A stretch of 18,558 nt of DNA, from NCBI GenBank assembly GCA_035307785.1, contig DATGHS010000117.1:1-18558 (forward strand), given 5' to 3'. Both the position numbers and the translations under genes were made by a program. The notes below the pieces were generated by a model, which was given only the letters and a program-made list of their open reading frames with translations, had not been told where the DNA came from and made no database searches. Below are positions 1 to 6,623 of this stretch, piece by piece (the stretch's first letter is position 1; each line of letters starts with the position of its first letter). The stretch is from DATGHS01 sp035307785. Its GTDB lineage: Bacteria; Planctomycetota; Planctomycetia; Gemmatales; Gemmataceae.

Positions 1-127
1 CTTCCTTGCGGGCGGCGATGTAGTCGTAACGGCAATTCAGCGTTTGGGCCGGCGCTGTCGAAGCGAGGTCAACGACAAGTGCCAGACCTAGCGCCAGGGC
101 AAGACGGTTGCGACGTGTCGAATTCAT
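1..127 (-). CDS. Secreted protein, N-terminal fragment (runs off left edge)
   Basis: Only the first 42 codons are in the window; the gene continues beyond base 1. Translation from the ATG at 127 begins MNSTRRNRLALALGLALVV, a basic N-region followed by a hydrophobic core, and reaches STAPAQ-TLNC, a good signal peptidase I site near residue 28. A GAGG ribosome binding site lies about 8 bases before the ATG. The product is therefore probably exported, but nothing in the visible part identifies a family. It lies 69 bases downstream of xerC on the same strand and could be co-transcribed with it. Confidence 0.6.
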   Translation of the reverse strand, partial: MNSTRRNRLALALGLALVVDLASTAPAQTLNCRYDYIAARKE

Positions 128-196
128 AGAAGCAGCCTCAAGGGTGAAGGAATCGTCCACCGCTGGGTTAACAGGCGTCTTGCCGGCAAACTCTCC

Positions 197-1090
197 TTAC
201 GCCCGTGGGTGGGCCTTTTGGTAGCTGTCCTGCAACCGCTGGGTGCTCACATGCGTGTAAATCTGCGTGGTCGTCAGGTTCGAATGCCCAAGTAGCTCCT
301 GCACGCCGCGAATATCCGCCCCGGCATCAAGCAAGTGCGTCGCAAAGCTGTGCCGGATCGTGTGGGGGCTTGTTCGCGGGTCGAGCCCGACTTTCGCCAG
401 GTATTTCTCCAGCAACCGCCCGACACTGCGGACGGTCAACCGTCCACCGCGATGATTCAAAAACACAGCTTGCTGTTTGCAGACTTTCAGGTCCAGCGCG
501 TCGCGCCAGGCGAGCCAGCGCTGGATCGCCTTCTTGGCTGGAATCCCAAGCAAGGCGAGCCGTTCCTTTTTGCCTTTGCCGCGAACAATGATTGTGCCGC
601 TTTCCAGATCCATGTCATCCAGATTCAGTCCTGCCAACTCACCGACGCGCAAACCGGCCGAATACAACGTCTCCAGCATCGCCTTGTCGCGCAGGCTGAG
701 CGGGTCGTCGCCTTCCGGGGCCGCCAACAGCTTCTCAATGTCGGTCGGGCTCAGAAAGTGCGGCAACTTCCGGTCACGGCGGGGGCAGCGAATTCCTTCC
801 GCGGGATTGGCCGGCAAAGTCCCTTGCCGGCAGAGGAAGCGAAACCAGGAACGCAACGCGGCAATACGCCTGGACACCGTGCTCTTCGCGTAATCCTGCT
901 CGCTCAGCCAGGCGAGATAGGCGCGAACCAATCGGGCCGTGATCTGCGGCAGCGCCGCCTGGGCACCCAGGCGTTCGCGGAAAAACAGTATGGCCTGCGT
1001 CAAATCCTCGCGATATGACTTGATCGTGTAGTCCGACGCGTTCTTCTCCAGCGCCAGATGCCGGAGGTATTCTGCCAGCGGTTCTTCCAT
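197..1090 (-). CDS. xerC: Tyrosine recombinase XerC
   Basis: This is a 297-residue site-specific tyrosine recombinase, the usual length of the XerC/XerD family, which resolves chromosome dimers at dif during division. The N-terminal SAM-like core-binding domain covers about residues 1-95 and the catalytic domain about 110-297. All catalytic residues can be read: R148 in GLRVGEL, K172 in GKGKKER, H243 and R246 in HTIRHSFATH, H269 in LLGHSNL, and the nucleophile Y278 in IYTHVS. The C-terminus YQKAHPRA resembles XerC more than XerD, which is why xerC is chosen, but a XerD role cannot be excluded from one sequence. It lies 25 bases downstream of a 79-residue hypothetical gene on the same strand and is probably co-transcribed with it. 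No flanking inverted repeats or phage genes are seen, so a housekeeping role is more likely than an integrase. Confidence 0.93.
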   Translation of the reverse strand: MEEPLAEYLRHLALEKNASDYTIKSYREDLTQAILFFRERLGAQAALPQITARLVRAYLAWLSEQDYAKSTVSRRIAALRSWFRFLCRQGTLPANPAEGIRCPRRDRKLPHFLSPTDIEKLLAAPEGDDPLSLRDKAMLETLYSAGLRVGELAGLNLDDMDLESGTIIVRGKGKKERLALLGIPAKKAIQRWLAWRDALDLKVCKQQAVFLNHRGGRLTVRSVGRLLEKYLAKVGLDPRTSPHTIRHSFATHLLDAGADIRGVQELLGHSNLTTTQIYTHVSTQRLQDSYQKAHPRA

Positions 1091-1115
1091 CGACGACCGG
1101 TTCTTGGTGGCAAAC

Positions 1116-1355
1116 TCAGATTCGTGATTCTGCCGGCGGCTCGTCGGCGGCCGCTCGAGCCTGCTCGCGCGCCTTTTCGCATAATGTCATCACATCCAGC
1201 CAGCTTAAGCTCAAGTGCGGATCGGCCGCCTGGTCGCGAAAGATATCGATCAAGCCGCCCCGGCTGGCATCGTCGAACAGATAGATGTAACGTTCGGTTC
1301 CCTTCCGTAGGGTCAGAACATTCAGTTCCCAGCGTTGCGAATGTCCGCGCATCAT
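1116..1355 (-). CDS. Small conserved-looking hypothetical protein (79 aa)
   Basis: I do not recognise a family. The 79-residue product begins MMRGHSQRWELNVLTLRKGTE and has an even soluble composition with no signal peptide or membrane segment. Its first half (ELNVLTLRKGTERYIYLFDD) reads like paired beta strands; the middle (RGGLIDIFRDQAADPHLSLSW) and the end (DVMTLCEKAREQARAAADE) look helical. It ends 25 bases before xerC on the same strand, which suggests an operon. Two ATGs lie in tandem at the start, so the exact first residue is uncertain, and the ribosome binding site is weak (GGGGATGGG). The coherent amino acid composition and its position favour a real gene. Confidence 0.6.
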   Translation of the reverse strand: MMRGHSQRWELNVLTLRKGTERYIYLFDDASRGGLIDIFRDQAADPHLSLSWLDVMTLCEKAREQARAAADEPPAESRI

Positions 1356-1729
1356 TGACCCATCCCCGGCAGGGAAGAATGCTCTATCGAAGGAAAGTAT
1401 CGGAAAGCGGCGAAGGCGTCATTCGCAAAACTGTCCATCAGAGCCCGTGAAAACTGCGGTGAACGCAGTTGGCGCAAGTGCAATCGGATCATCCGGCACA
1501 AAACGTCCATTTTCGCGCGGGATTTCGCTCTGAGCCGCAGTTTGGCTTTAAGGCCATTGGTTCGCAACAATGGTGTCGGGCGACCGCCGCAAGTGCTTGA
1601 TCCCGCATGATTTCTGCAATACCATCAAGATTGACGTGGCGAAGTCCGCTTGGAAGGCTCGCCGAGGTTGCTGTTCGCTTTGGGAAGACGGCTTGGCCGG
1701 GAGGCGCCGCAAATGAATGTGAGATCGCC
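1356..1729. other. Divergent intergenic region without a convincing gene
   Basis: This gap separates the minus-strand xerC pair from the plus-strand helix-turn-helix gene. Open frames here are short, arginine-rich or begin at non-ATG codons with no ribosome binding site, and none resembles a known protein. A 48-codon plus-strand frame at 1570-1716 has an odd Cys-rich composition and is not called. A perfect 7-bp hairpin lies at 1452-1470 (AACTGCG, loop GTGAA, CGCAGTT). On the minus strand it is followed by TTTTC, so it could be a weak minus-strand terminator. No clear promoter pair was picked out. Confidence 0.5.
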
Positions 1730-2122
1730 ATGGTTGACAAGCATACCCGTGCTGCGGCTTCTGCGCAACACGCAATTAGCGCGGTTCGCGCCGGGCGCCT
1801 GTTCCGGCTTATTGTCCTGCTAGGGGCCCCCGGCAAGTCGCGGCCGGCGCTGCTAAGGAGGCTCAAAGTAGATTTACGTAGCTTTTATCGGGATCTGGAG
1901 AAGCTGCGGGAATTTGGTGTGCAAGTTTTAGTGCAAGGGCAGCATTACCAATTGAAAACGTCGTTTGCCAAAGCCGTGTCGCGCTTGCCGTTCCCGGATC
2001 CACGTCTGAATCTGCATGAAGCGATGCTGCTGGCGAAGGGTCGGACTCCGGCGCATCGTAAGCTGCGATCACAAATCGAACAGATTACCGGCAAGGCCGG
2101 CGCGAAAAAGATTTTCAGCTGA
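1730..2122 (+). CDS. Small helix-turn-helix DNA-binding protein
   Basis: This 130-residue protein has a winged-helix-like core at about residues 18-65. It contains RAGRLFRLIVLLGAPGKSRP, followed by LLRRLKVDLRSFYRDLEKLR and then a wing (FGVQVLVQGQHYQL). This is the pattern of the DeoR/HTH_11-type domain at the N-terminus of WYL regulators: a turn, then a recognition helix containing DxRSFYRDLEKLRE. The C-terminal WYL or effector domain is absent. Only a basic tail follows (RTPAHRKLRSQIEQITG), so this is a stand-alone DNA-binding module or a truncated regulator. The ATG at 1730 is chosen because the upstream in-frame extension to 1607 has low-quality composition. It lies 92 bases before kdsB on the same strand. 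Its target is unknown. Confidence 0.7.
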   Translation: MVDKHTRAAASAQHAISAVRAGRLFRLIVLLGAPGKSRPALLRRLKVDLRSFYRDLEKLREFGVQVLVQGQHYQLKTSFAKAVSRLPFPDPRLNLHEAMLLAKGRTPAHRKLRSQIEQITGKAGAKKIFS

Positions 2123-2139
2123 TGAGCTGCCGTTCGATC

Positions 2140-2168
2140 TTGCCTAGCTTATCGCCGTTTTGTCTAAT
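2140..2168 (+). promoter_or_regulatory. Candidate sigma-70-type promoter of kdsB
   Basis: TTGCCT at 2140-2145 and TCTAAT at 2163-2168 are separated by exactly 17 bases. They match the -35 and -10 consensus at 4 and 5 of 6 positions. Transcription would start near 2175, giving a leader of about 40 bases with a GGAGG site before the kdsB ATG. Predicted by eye only. Confidence 0.4.
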
Positions 2169-2214
2169 GATATCAGCGCGTCTTTGACATCACGGCACGA
2201 CACGGAGGTCGTCA

Positions 2215-2976
2215 ATGCGTTCTGCCATTGTTATTCCGGCCCGCTATGCTTCGACGCGGTTGAGAGCCAAACCGCTCCTTCGTTCTACAGGAAAATATCT
2301 AATCCAGCACGTTTATGAGCGAGCCTGTCAATCTCGGCGCTCGCGCTTGGTACTCGTGGCTACTGATGATCCGCGCATCGTCGCTGCAGTGCAGAGCTTC
2401 GGCGGCGACGTGGTTCTGACTCGCGACGATCATGTTTCGGGAACGGATCGCGTGGCTGAAGTGGCGCGCGATTTAGAAGTGGATGTAATCGTTAATCTTC
2501 AGGGTGATGAGCCCGAAATCGAACCGGAAGCCCTCGATCTGGTGGTGGAACTTCTGGAACGCGATTCCGAAGCTCCAATGGCCACGCTCGCCACACCAAT
2601 CGCCAATTGCGACCAGTGGCTCGATCCGAATTGCGTAAAAGTGGTCTGCGACGACTCTGGCCGGGCGCTTTATTTCAGCCGCTCGCCGATCCCGCATTGC
2701 CGCGATGGCCAACCCGATTTTTCCGATCCGTCAGCTCCATATCTGCAACACGTTGGTGTCTATGCCTACCACAGAGAGTTCCTTCTTCAGCTGGCGGCTA
2801 CGCCGCCCGGCCCGCTGGAGCTTTCCGAAAAGCTGGAACAGCTGCGCGTGCTTTCACTTGGGCAGCGAATCCGCGTGGGCCTGCTTTCGGAGGCTAACGC
2901 CGGGGTTGATTCGCTGCATGACTATGAATCGTTCGTTCGCCGTTACCGCCGGCAGCGCATGACGGCGGCAGCTTGA
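2215..2976 (+). CDS. kdsB: 3-deoxy-manno-octulosonate cytidylyltransferase (CMP-KDO synthetase)
   Basis: KdsB transfers CMP from CTP to the sugar acid KDO, activating it for addition to lipid A in the cytoplasm. The 253-residue length is typical. Family motifs appear in order: the nucleotide-binding IPARYASTRLRAKPL at residues 7-21 (most homologues have RLPGKPL, so RLRAKPL is a small deviation), ATDDPRI at 49-55, SGTDRVAEVA at 75-84, NLQGDEPEIEP at 94-104, then YFSRSPIPH, LQHVGVYAYHREFL and LEQLRVL. The ATG at 2215 is preceded by GGAGG with 6 bases of spacing. The gene implies an outer membrane containing KDO. It is followed by pyrG, whose product CTP is a KdsB substrate. A related acidic-sugar cytidylyltransferase cannot be fully excluded, but the motif set fits KdsB well. 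Confidence 0.93.
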   Translation: MRSAIVIPARYASTRLRAKPLLRSTGKYLIQHVYERACQSRRSRLVLVATDDPRIVAAVQSFGGDVVLTRDDHVSGTDRVAEVARDLEVDVIVNLQGDEPEIEPEALDLVVELLERDSEAPMATLATPIANCDQWLDPNCVKVVCDDSGRALYFSRSPIPHCRDGQPDFSDPSAPYLQHVGVYAYHREFLLQLAATPPGPLELSEKLEQLRVLSLGQRIRVGLLSEANAGVDSLHDYESFVRRYRRQRMTAAA

Positions 2977-2995
2977 GCTTGACGCGGCTCCCCGG

Positions 2996-3024
2996 TTGGC
3001 AAAAATTGCCGTAGTCGCTAGGAT
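2996..3024 (+). promoter_or_regulatory. Candidate pyrG promoter with a GGGC transcript start
   Basis: TTGGCA at 2996-3001 and TAGGAT at 3019-3024 are separated by exactly 17 bases and lie just after the kdsB stop codon. The expected start, 7 bases after the -10 box, is G3031 in GGGCAAATG. A transcript beginning GGGC is the hallmark of the CTP-regulated Bacillus subtilis pyrG leader. Predicted by eye. Confidence 0.4.
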
Positions 3025-3043
3025 GATGAAGGGCAAATGAATC

Positions 3044-3085
3044 AAGCCCACGGGACCAAAGCCCCCGTGGGCTTTCGTCGTTTTT
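3044..3085 (+). terminator. Strong hairpin in the pyrG leader (terminator or attenuator)
   Basis: A perfect 11-bp stem is formed by AAGCCCACGGG (3044-3054) and CCCGTGGGCTT (3064-3074), with a 9-base loop. It is followed by TTTCGTCGTTTTT, where the T-run lies 6 bases from the stem, so the tail is not ideal. It lies between kdsB and pyrG and ends only 28 bases before the pyrG ATG. Any transcript reaching pyrG must therefore pass it, whether from kdsB or from the candidate promoter at 2996. It may act as a conditional attenuator rather than a simple terminator. Confidence 0.6.
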
Positions 3086-3102
3086 GGCGCGGAGAGAAGG
3101 GA

Positions 3103-4743
3103 ATGCCCAAGCATATTTTCGTTACCGGGGGCGTCGTGAGTTCTTTGGGAAAAGGCCTCACAAGCGCTTCCATCGGCCTGCTCCTCGAGCGGCGCGGCCA
3201 ACGTGTACGGCTGCAAAAATTCGATCCCTATATCAACGTCGATCCAGGAACGATGAGCCCTTATCAGCATGGCGAAGTATATGTCTTGGACGATGGGGCC
3301 GAAACCGATCTTGACCTGGGCCACTACGAACGCTTCACCCATGCCCCCCTGAATCGCGATTGCAACTACACCACCGGCCGTATCTACTTGTCGGTCATCG
3401 AGAAGGAGCGTAACGGCGACTACAAGGGCAAGACGGTTCAGGTCATTCCCCACATCACAAATGAAATTAAAGCCGCGATTCACAAGCTCGCCAGCGACGA
3501 CGTCGACGTAGTAATCACGGAAATTGGCGGCACAGTGGGCGACATTGAAGGCATGCCGTTTTTTGAAGCCATCCGCCAGTTTGCACTCGACGTCGGCAAG
3601 GCCAACTGCCTATACATTCACCTCACGCTGGTGCCGTACTTGAAAGCGGCCGGGGAATTGAAAACGAAGCCGACGCAGCACAGCGTCGGCGAGCTGCGCA
3701 AGATCGGTATTCAACCCGACATTCTGATTTGCCGCACAGAAAAAGAATTGCCGCTGGACGATTGCGAAAAAATTGCGCAGTTTTGCAACGTGGAGGTGAG
3801 GGCGGTGATTGAGGAGCGCGACAAGGAACTAAGTGTGTACGAAGTACCGCTAAGCTTAAGCGCCAATAAGCTCGACGAACTCATTCTCGAGAAGCTGAAT
3901 CTGAAAAACGTGAAGCCGCTCGACATGGAGGACTGGAAAGAGTTGCTAGAGCGCATTCGCCATCCGGCTTCGGAGGTGACGATTGCCGTGGTGGGCAAAT
4001 ACGTCAAGCACCACGATGCTTACAAATCGGTGTACGAGTCGATCGCCCATGCCGGTATCGCCGCGAACGCCCGGGTGAATGTTCGCCGAGTAGAGGCGGA
4101 GCAGGTCGAACGCGAAGGGGCAGACCGTGTGCTGGGGAACGTCGATGGCATCCTCGTTCCCGGTGGGTTCGATAAGCGCGGCGTGGCCGGGAAGATCGAG
4201 GCGATTCGCTTTGCCCGCGAGAGCGGCGTGCCATTCTTCGGCATTTGCCTTGGCTTGCAATGCGCGGTAATTGAATTTGCCCGCAATGTAGCAGGTCTGG
4301 CAGAAGCCAATTCCACCGAATTCAACAAAACGACGCCGCACCCGGTGGTTTGCTTGCTGGATGAGCAGCGAAATGTCACGCAGCTAGGCGGCACGATGCG
4401 GCTAGGGGCTTACGAATGTTTGTTGACACCCGGTACCAAGGCCGCGAAAGCCTATGGGCAGCCGCGCGTCTCGGAACGGCATCGGCATCGCTTTGAATTC
4501 AACAACGAATATCGGGATCGCCTGGCCGAATTTGGCCTCAAGATCACGGGCACGAGCCCGGACGGTGGTTTGGTGGAAGTGATTGAGATCCCACGCCATC
4601 CTTGGTTCGTGGCGGTGCAGTGCCACCCCGAATTCAAATCAAAGCCGACCGACCCGCACCCGCTCTTCCGGGACTTCGTGGCCGCGAGCTTGGTGCGGCG
4701 CAAAGAGAAGCGCACGCTGGCGGTGGCGGGCGCGGTATCGTGA
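3103..4743 (+). CDS. pyrG: CTP synthase
   Basis: CTP synthase aminates UTP to CTP using glutamine and ATP, the last step of pyrimidine nucleotide synthesis. The 546-residue length matches the family. The N-terminal amidoligase domain starts at once with PKHIFVTGGVVSSLGKG (P-loop, residues 2-18) and contains DPYINVDPGTMSPYQHGEV and EIGGTVGDIEGMPFFEA. The C-terminal class I glutamine amidotransferase domain has VPGGFDKRG, the nucleophile C382 in FFGICLGLQ, and the catalytic pair H508 and E510 in QCHPEF. The ATG at 3103 is chosen over an in-frame ATG at 3037: it has GGAGA upstream and gives the conserved MPKHIF start, and the extension would be translated from a hairpin. Expression may be controlled by the leader hairpin. 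It converges with the minus-strand respiratory cluster. Confidence 0.97.
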   Translation: MPKHIFVTGGVVSSLGKGLTSASIGLLLERRGQRVRLQKFDPYINVDPGTMSPYQHGEVYVLDDGAETDLDLGHYERFTHAPLNRDCNYTTGRIYLSVIEKERNGDYKGKTVQVIPHITNEIKAAIHKLASDDVDVVITEIGGTVGDIEGMPFFEAIRQFALDVGKANCLYIHLTLVPYLKAAGELKTKPTQHSVGELRKIGIQPDILICRTEKELPLDDCEKIAQFCNVEVRAVIEERDKELSVYEVPLSLSANKLDELILEKLNLKNVKPLDMEDWKELLERIRHPASEVTIAVVGKYVKHHDAYKSVYESIAHAGIAANARVNVRRVEAEQVEREGADRVLGNVDGILVPGGFDKRGVAGKIEAIRFARESGVPFFGICLGLQCAVIEFARNVAGLAEANSTEFNKTTPHPVVCLLDEQRNVTQLGGTMRLGAYECLLTPGTKAAKAYGQPRVSERHRHRFEFNNEYRDRLAEFGLKITGTSPDGGLVEVIEIPRHPWFVAVQCHPEFKSKPTDPHPLFRDFVAASLVRRKEKRTLAVAGAVS

Positions 4744-4748
4744 TTTGC

Positions 4749-4803
4749 TTGTAGTTCTGCCTTTAGGCAGAGGCCCCATTCTGCCTGATGACGGAACTAC
4801 AAA
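4749..4803. repeat. Degenerate palindromic repeat (GTAGTTCYGCC family) between convergent genes
   Basis: The arm TTGTAGTTCTGCCTTTAGG (from 4749) is mirrored by CTGCCTGATGACGGAACTAC (ending 4800) with mismatches. It is a diverged copy of the element at 5700-5760. It fills most of the gap between the stops of pyrG (4743) and the cupredoxin gene (4806), ending a few bases from the latter. It may serve as a bidirectional terminator. Confidence 0.8.
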
Positions 4804-4805
4804 CA

Positions 4806-5687
4806 CTATTTGTTGACCTGGAAATTGAACTCTTCCGTTTGCCCGGCTTTCAGCTTGATAGGCTTTCCAGCGGCGCCGTTCACGGCGGGAATCTTTTGCC
4901 GCAGATCTTCCTGCCATGCTTTTAACGTGAGATCCGCGCCGGCCGGTACGTTCGAAATTTCAAATTGACCCTTCTCGTTCGTTTTCGCCACGTAGGGATG
5001 GTCGAAGGACAGCACGTAGCTTTTCATCCAGCCGTGGATGTCGCAGCCCATTGGGAAGGAGGTCATATCCGCTTTCGCTTTCAAGTCAAAAGGGGTCTCG
5101 GAGCCCGGCTGAAGAATGCTGTTGCGACTGGCCATGTTGATGTTGTGTGGGATCTTGGCGCTGTTTCTGATGACAAAAGATTGGCCAGTTGCTTGCATGT
5201 TTTGCCCGTCAAAATACTGTGGAAAAATGAAATCCACATGGGGATCAAACATGCAATATGGCTGATCAATGATGACTTTTTCTCTCCAGATCTTCTTAGC
5301 GTTTTGTTTGAAAAATGCCTCCATTGGGAAATACTTACCCCTCGGGCAATCGACCCAAACGACCACGTTGGCCACGCCCTTGGTAGCGGCGTCGACCACC
5401 CAGGTTTGCTCGTGCGGACAGCCGGTCATTTCGCTACAGCAATAAGCTTTGTCCTTGTGTACATCCACACCGGTCACAATCGGCATGGCCGGCGGGTCGC
5501 CGTCAAAGGTCACGGTGCCTTTAATTGTGGCTAAACCGTCGCTTTGGATAGGCGTCAAAGTGGGCGTGTCGCTGCCGTTCGACGGCGGAAACAGCACATC
5601 GCTCGTGTCGGAACTCGCGGTGCAGCCGACGAGTGCGATCAGGCCAAGCACTGGGATAGCCCAGAGAATAAGACGGTGGCGCTCCAT
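4806..5687 (-). CDS. Cupredoxin-like lipoprotein with type-1 copper ligands (paralogue 1)
   Basis: This is a predicted lipoprotein of 293 residues: a hydrophobic leader then LVGC with the lipid-carrying cysteine at C22, followed by a Ser/Thr/Pro-rich linker to about residue 50. The next region (about 50-150) starts TIKGTVTFDGDPPAMP and contains CCSEMTGCPH and IIDQPYCMFDPHV. A cupredoxin-like region follows with IRNSAKIPHNIN (H181) and GCDIHGWMKS (C215, H218, M221), the His-Cys-His-Met set of a type-1 copper site. The end, about 228-293, is a beta-sandwich like carboxypeptidase regulatory domains (TNEKGQFEISNVPAG). It is probably an electron carrier anchored at a membrane surface; that role is inferred. 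It is the last of three paralogues behind the cytochrome genes and the only lipoprotein among them. GGAAAG precedes the ATG. Confidence 0.8.
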   Translation of the reverse strand: MERHRLILWAIPVLGLIALVGCTASSDTSDVLFPPSNGSDTPTLTPIQSDGLATIKGTVTFDGDPPAMPIVTGVDVHKDKAYCCSEMTGCPHEQTWVVDAATKGVANVVVWVDCPRGKYFPMEAFFKQNAKKIWREKVIIDQPYCMFDPHVDFIFPQYFDGQNMQATGQSFVIRNSAKIPHNINMASRNSILQPGSETPFDLKAKADMTSFPMGCDIHGWMKSYVLSFDHPYVAKTNEKGQFEISNVPAGADLTLKAWQEDLRQKIPAVNGAAGKPIKLKAGQTEEFNFQVNK

Positions 5688-5699
5688 GGATACTTTCCG

Positions 5700-5760
5700 T
5701 TTGTAGTTCCGCCTTCAGGCGGAACGCGACCCGTGTTCCGCCTGAAGGCGGAACTACAAA
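5700..5760. repeat. Perfect nested palindrome (GTAGTTCCGCC family)
   Basis: The two 26-base arms, 5700-5725 and 5735-5760, are exact reverse complements with a 9-base loop. Each arm is itself palindromic (GTTCCGCC-TTCA-GGCGGAAC), so the element can fold as a long hairpin or as two small ones. It exactly abuts the stop codon of paralogue 2 (5761-5763) and ends 12 bases before the start of paralogue 1. It resembles dispersed REP-like elements; a role in mRNA stability or partial termination between the two genes is an inference. Confidence 0.9.
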
Positions 5761-6552
5761 CTAGTCTTCGATACTCTTGACTTCAAATTTGCCCAGGTCG
5801 AGCGTCTTGCCGGCGGGAGTATTAATGACCTGGCCCGCGCTCGTATTGCCGGTGTGAAGCCAACCGGACTTCTCGTGCTGGATGTAAATCTTGTATTTCC
5901 CGGCCGGCGCGTTCTTGATCTCGAATGTTCCGTCTTTGCCGGTGAGCGCGAAGTAGGGGTGGTCAAACACGGCTACGCGGCCACCCATCCAGCCGTGAAT
6001 GTCGCACTGCAACAGCAAAGGCCGCGGCTCGGCTTTCAATCCGGTGCCCTTCGCTGGATCGAAATCCACTGAACCACCCGGCGGAATGTTGGGGTTCTTG
6101 GTGCCGTTCAGCGCGCCGCCCGTGAGTCGGGAATTGTGCGGTACCGGAGCGCTATTTTTGATTTCAAGCGCTTGCCCTTCGCGCATCATGGTGACGCGCG
6201 GCACGAACATGCAGCACGGCTGATCGATGACTTTCTTTTCTTTCGGAACCGCCTTCAGATCGGGATGGATCGGGATCTTGGCACCTTTGTCTACGGGCGC
6301 AAGCCAAACCATCACATTGGCCACGCCGCCGGTGGCCTTGTCGATGACATAGGCGTCGCTAAAGATTGGGCCTTTCGACAAGCAATGTTGCTGGTCTTTA
6401 TTCACATCGATTTTTTTTGCTTCGGGAACATTCGTCCCGTGGCCCCAAACCACTTGGCCTTTAATGTTGCCCCAGTCTTCAGCGAAAGCTGAACTGGCCA
6501 GAGCAAAGGCCGAAACGCTTGCGAGAGCTAATACCAGATAGAAACGTCGCAT
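5761..6552 (-). CDS. Secreted cupredoxin-like protein with type-1 copper ligands (paralogue 2)
   Basis: The 263-residue product has a signal peptide (MRRFYLVLALASVSAFALAS) with a cleavage site at AFA-ED near residue 24. The mature start DWGNIKGQVVWG is nearly shared with paralogue 3 (GWGNIKGKVEW). The middle has GGVANVMVWL and KVIDQPCCMFVPRV, also conserved in the paralogues. The copper-type ligands are H139 (NSAPVPHNS) and C183, H186 and M189 (QCDIHGWMGG). A C-terminal beta domain follows (GKDGTFEIKNAPAGKYKIYIQ). It would be soluble in the periplasm, most simply as a small electron carrier for the cytochrome complex encoded upstream; this is inferred from context. GGAG lies 7 bases before the ATG. 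Its stop codon abuts a palindromic repeat. Confidence 0.82.
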   Translation of the reverse strand: MRRFYLVLALASVSAFALASSAFAEDWGNIKGQVVWGHGTNVPEAKKIDVNKDQQHCLSKGPIFSDAYVIDKATGGVANVMVWLAPVDKGAKIPIHPDLKAVPKEKKVIDQPCCMFVPRVTMMREGQALEIKNSAPVPHNSRLTGGALNGTKNPNIPPGGSVDFDPAKGTGLKAEPRPLLLQCDIHGWMGGRVAVFDHPYFALTGKDGTFEIKNAPAGKYKIYIQHEKSGWLHTGNTSAGQVINTPAGKTLDLGKFEVKSIED

Positions 6553-6623
6553 ATTGAAACTCCGATTGAGCTTGTCGTTAGTTCCATTCTTGGAAGGAAT
6601 TCCCGTAACAAATGTTCAGTTTA

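Noticed and set aside
335..1018. 227-codon plus-strand frame inside xerC
   Set aside because: Antisense shadow of a recombinase whose catalytic residues are all intact.
197..1090. Integrase of a mobile element
   Set aside because: No att repeats, tRNA, phage or plasmid genes are seen; the XerC-like C-terminus fits a housekeeping recombinase.
1489..1866. 125-codon minus-strand frame across the divergent gap
   Set aside because: It overlaps the helix-turn-helix gene, has erratic composition and matches no family.
2184..2189. Perfect TTGACA box before kdsB
   Set aside because: It lies only 25 bases before the ATG, leaving no room for a -10 box plus leader and ribosome binding site.
3037..3102. 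In-frame upstream ATG that would add 22 residues to CTP synthase
   Set aside because: It has no ribosome binding site, would be translated through the leader hairpin, and the family starts at MPKHIFVTGG.
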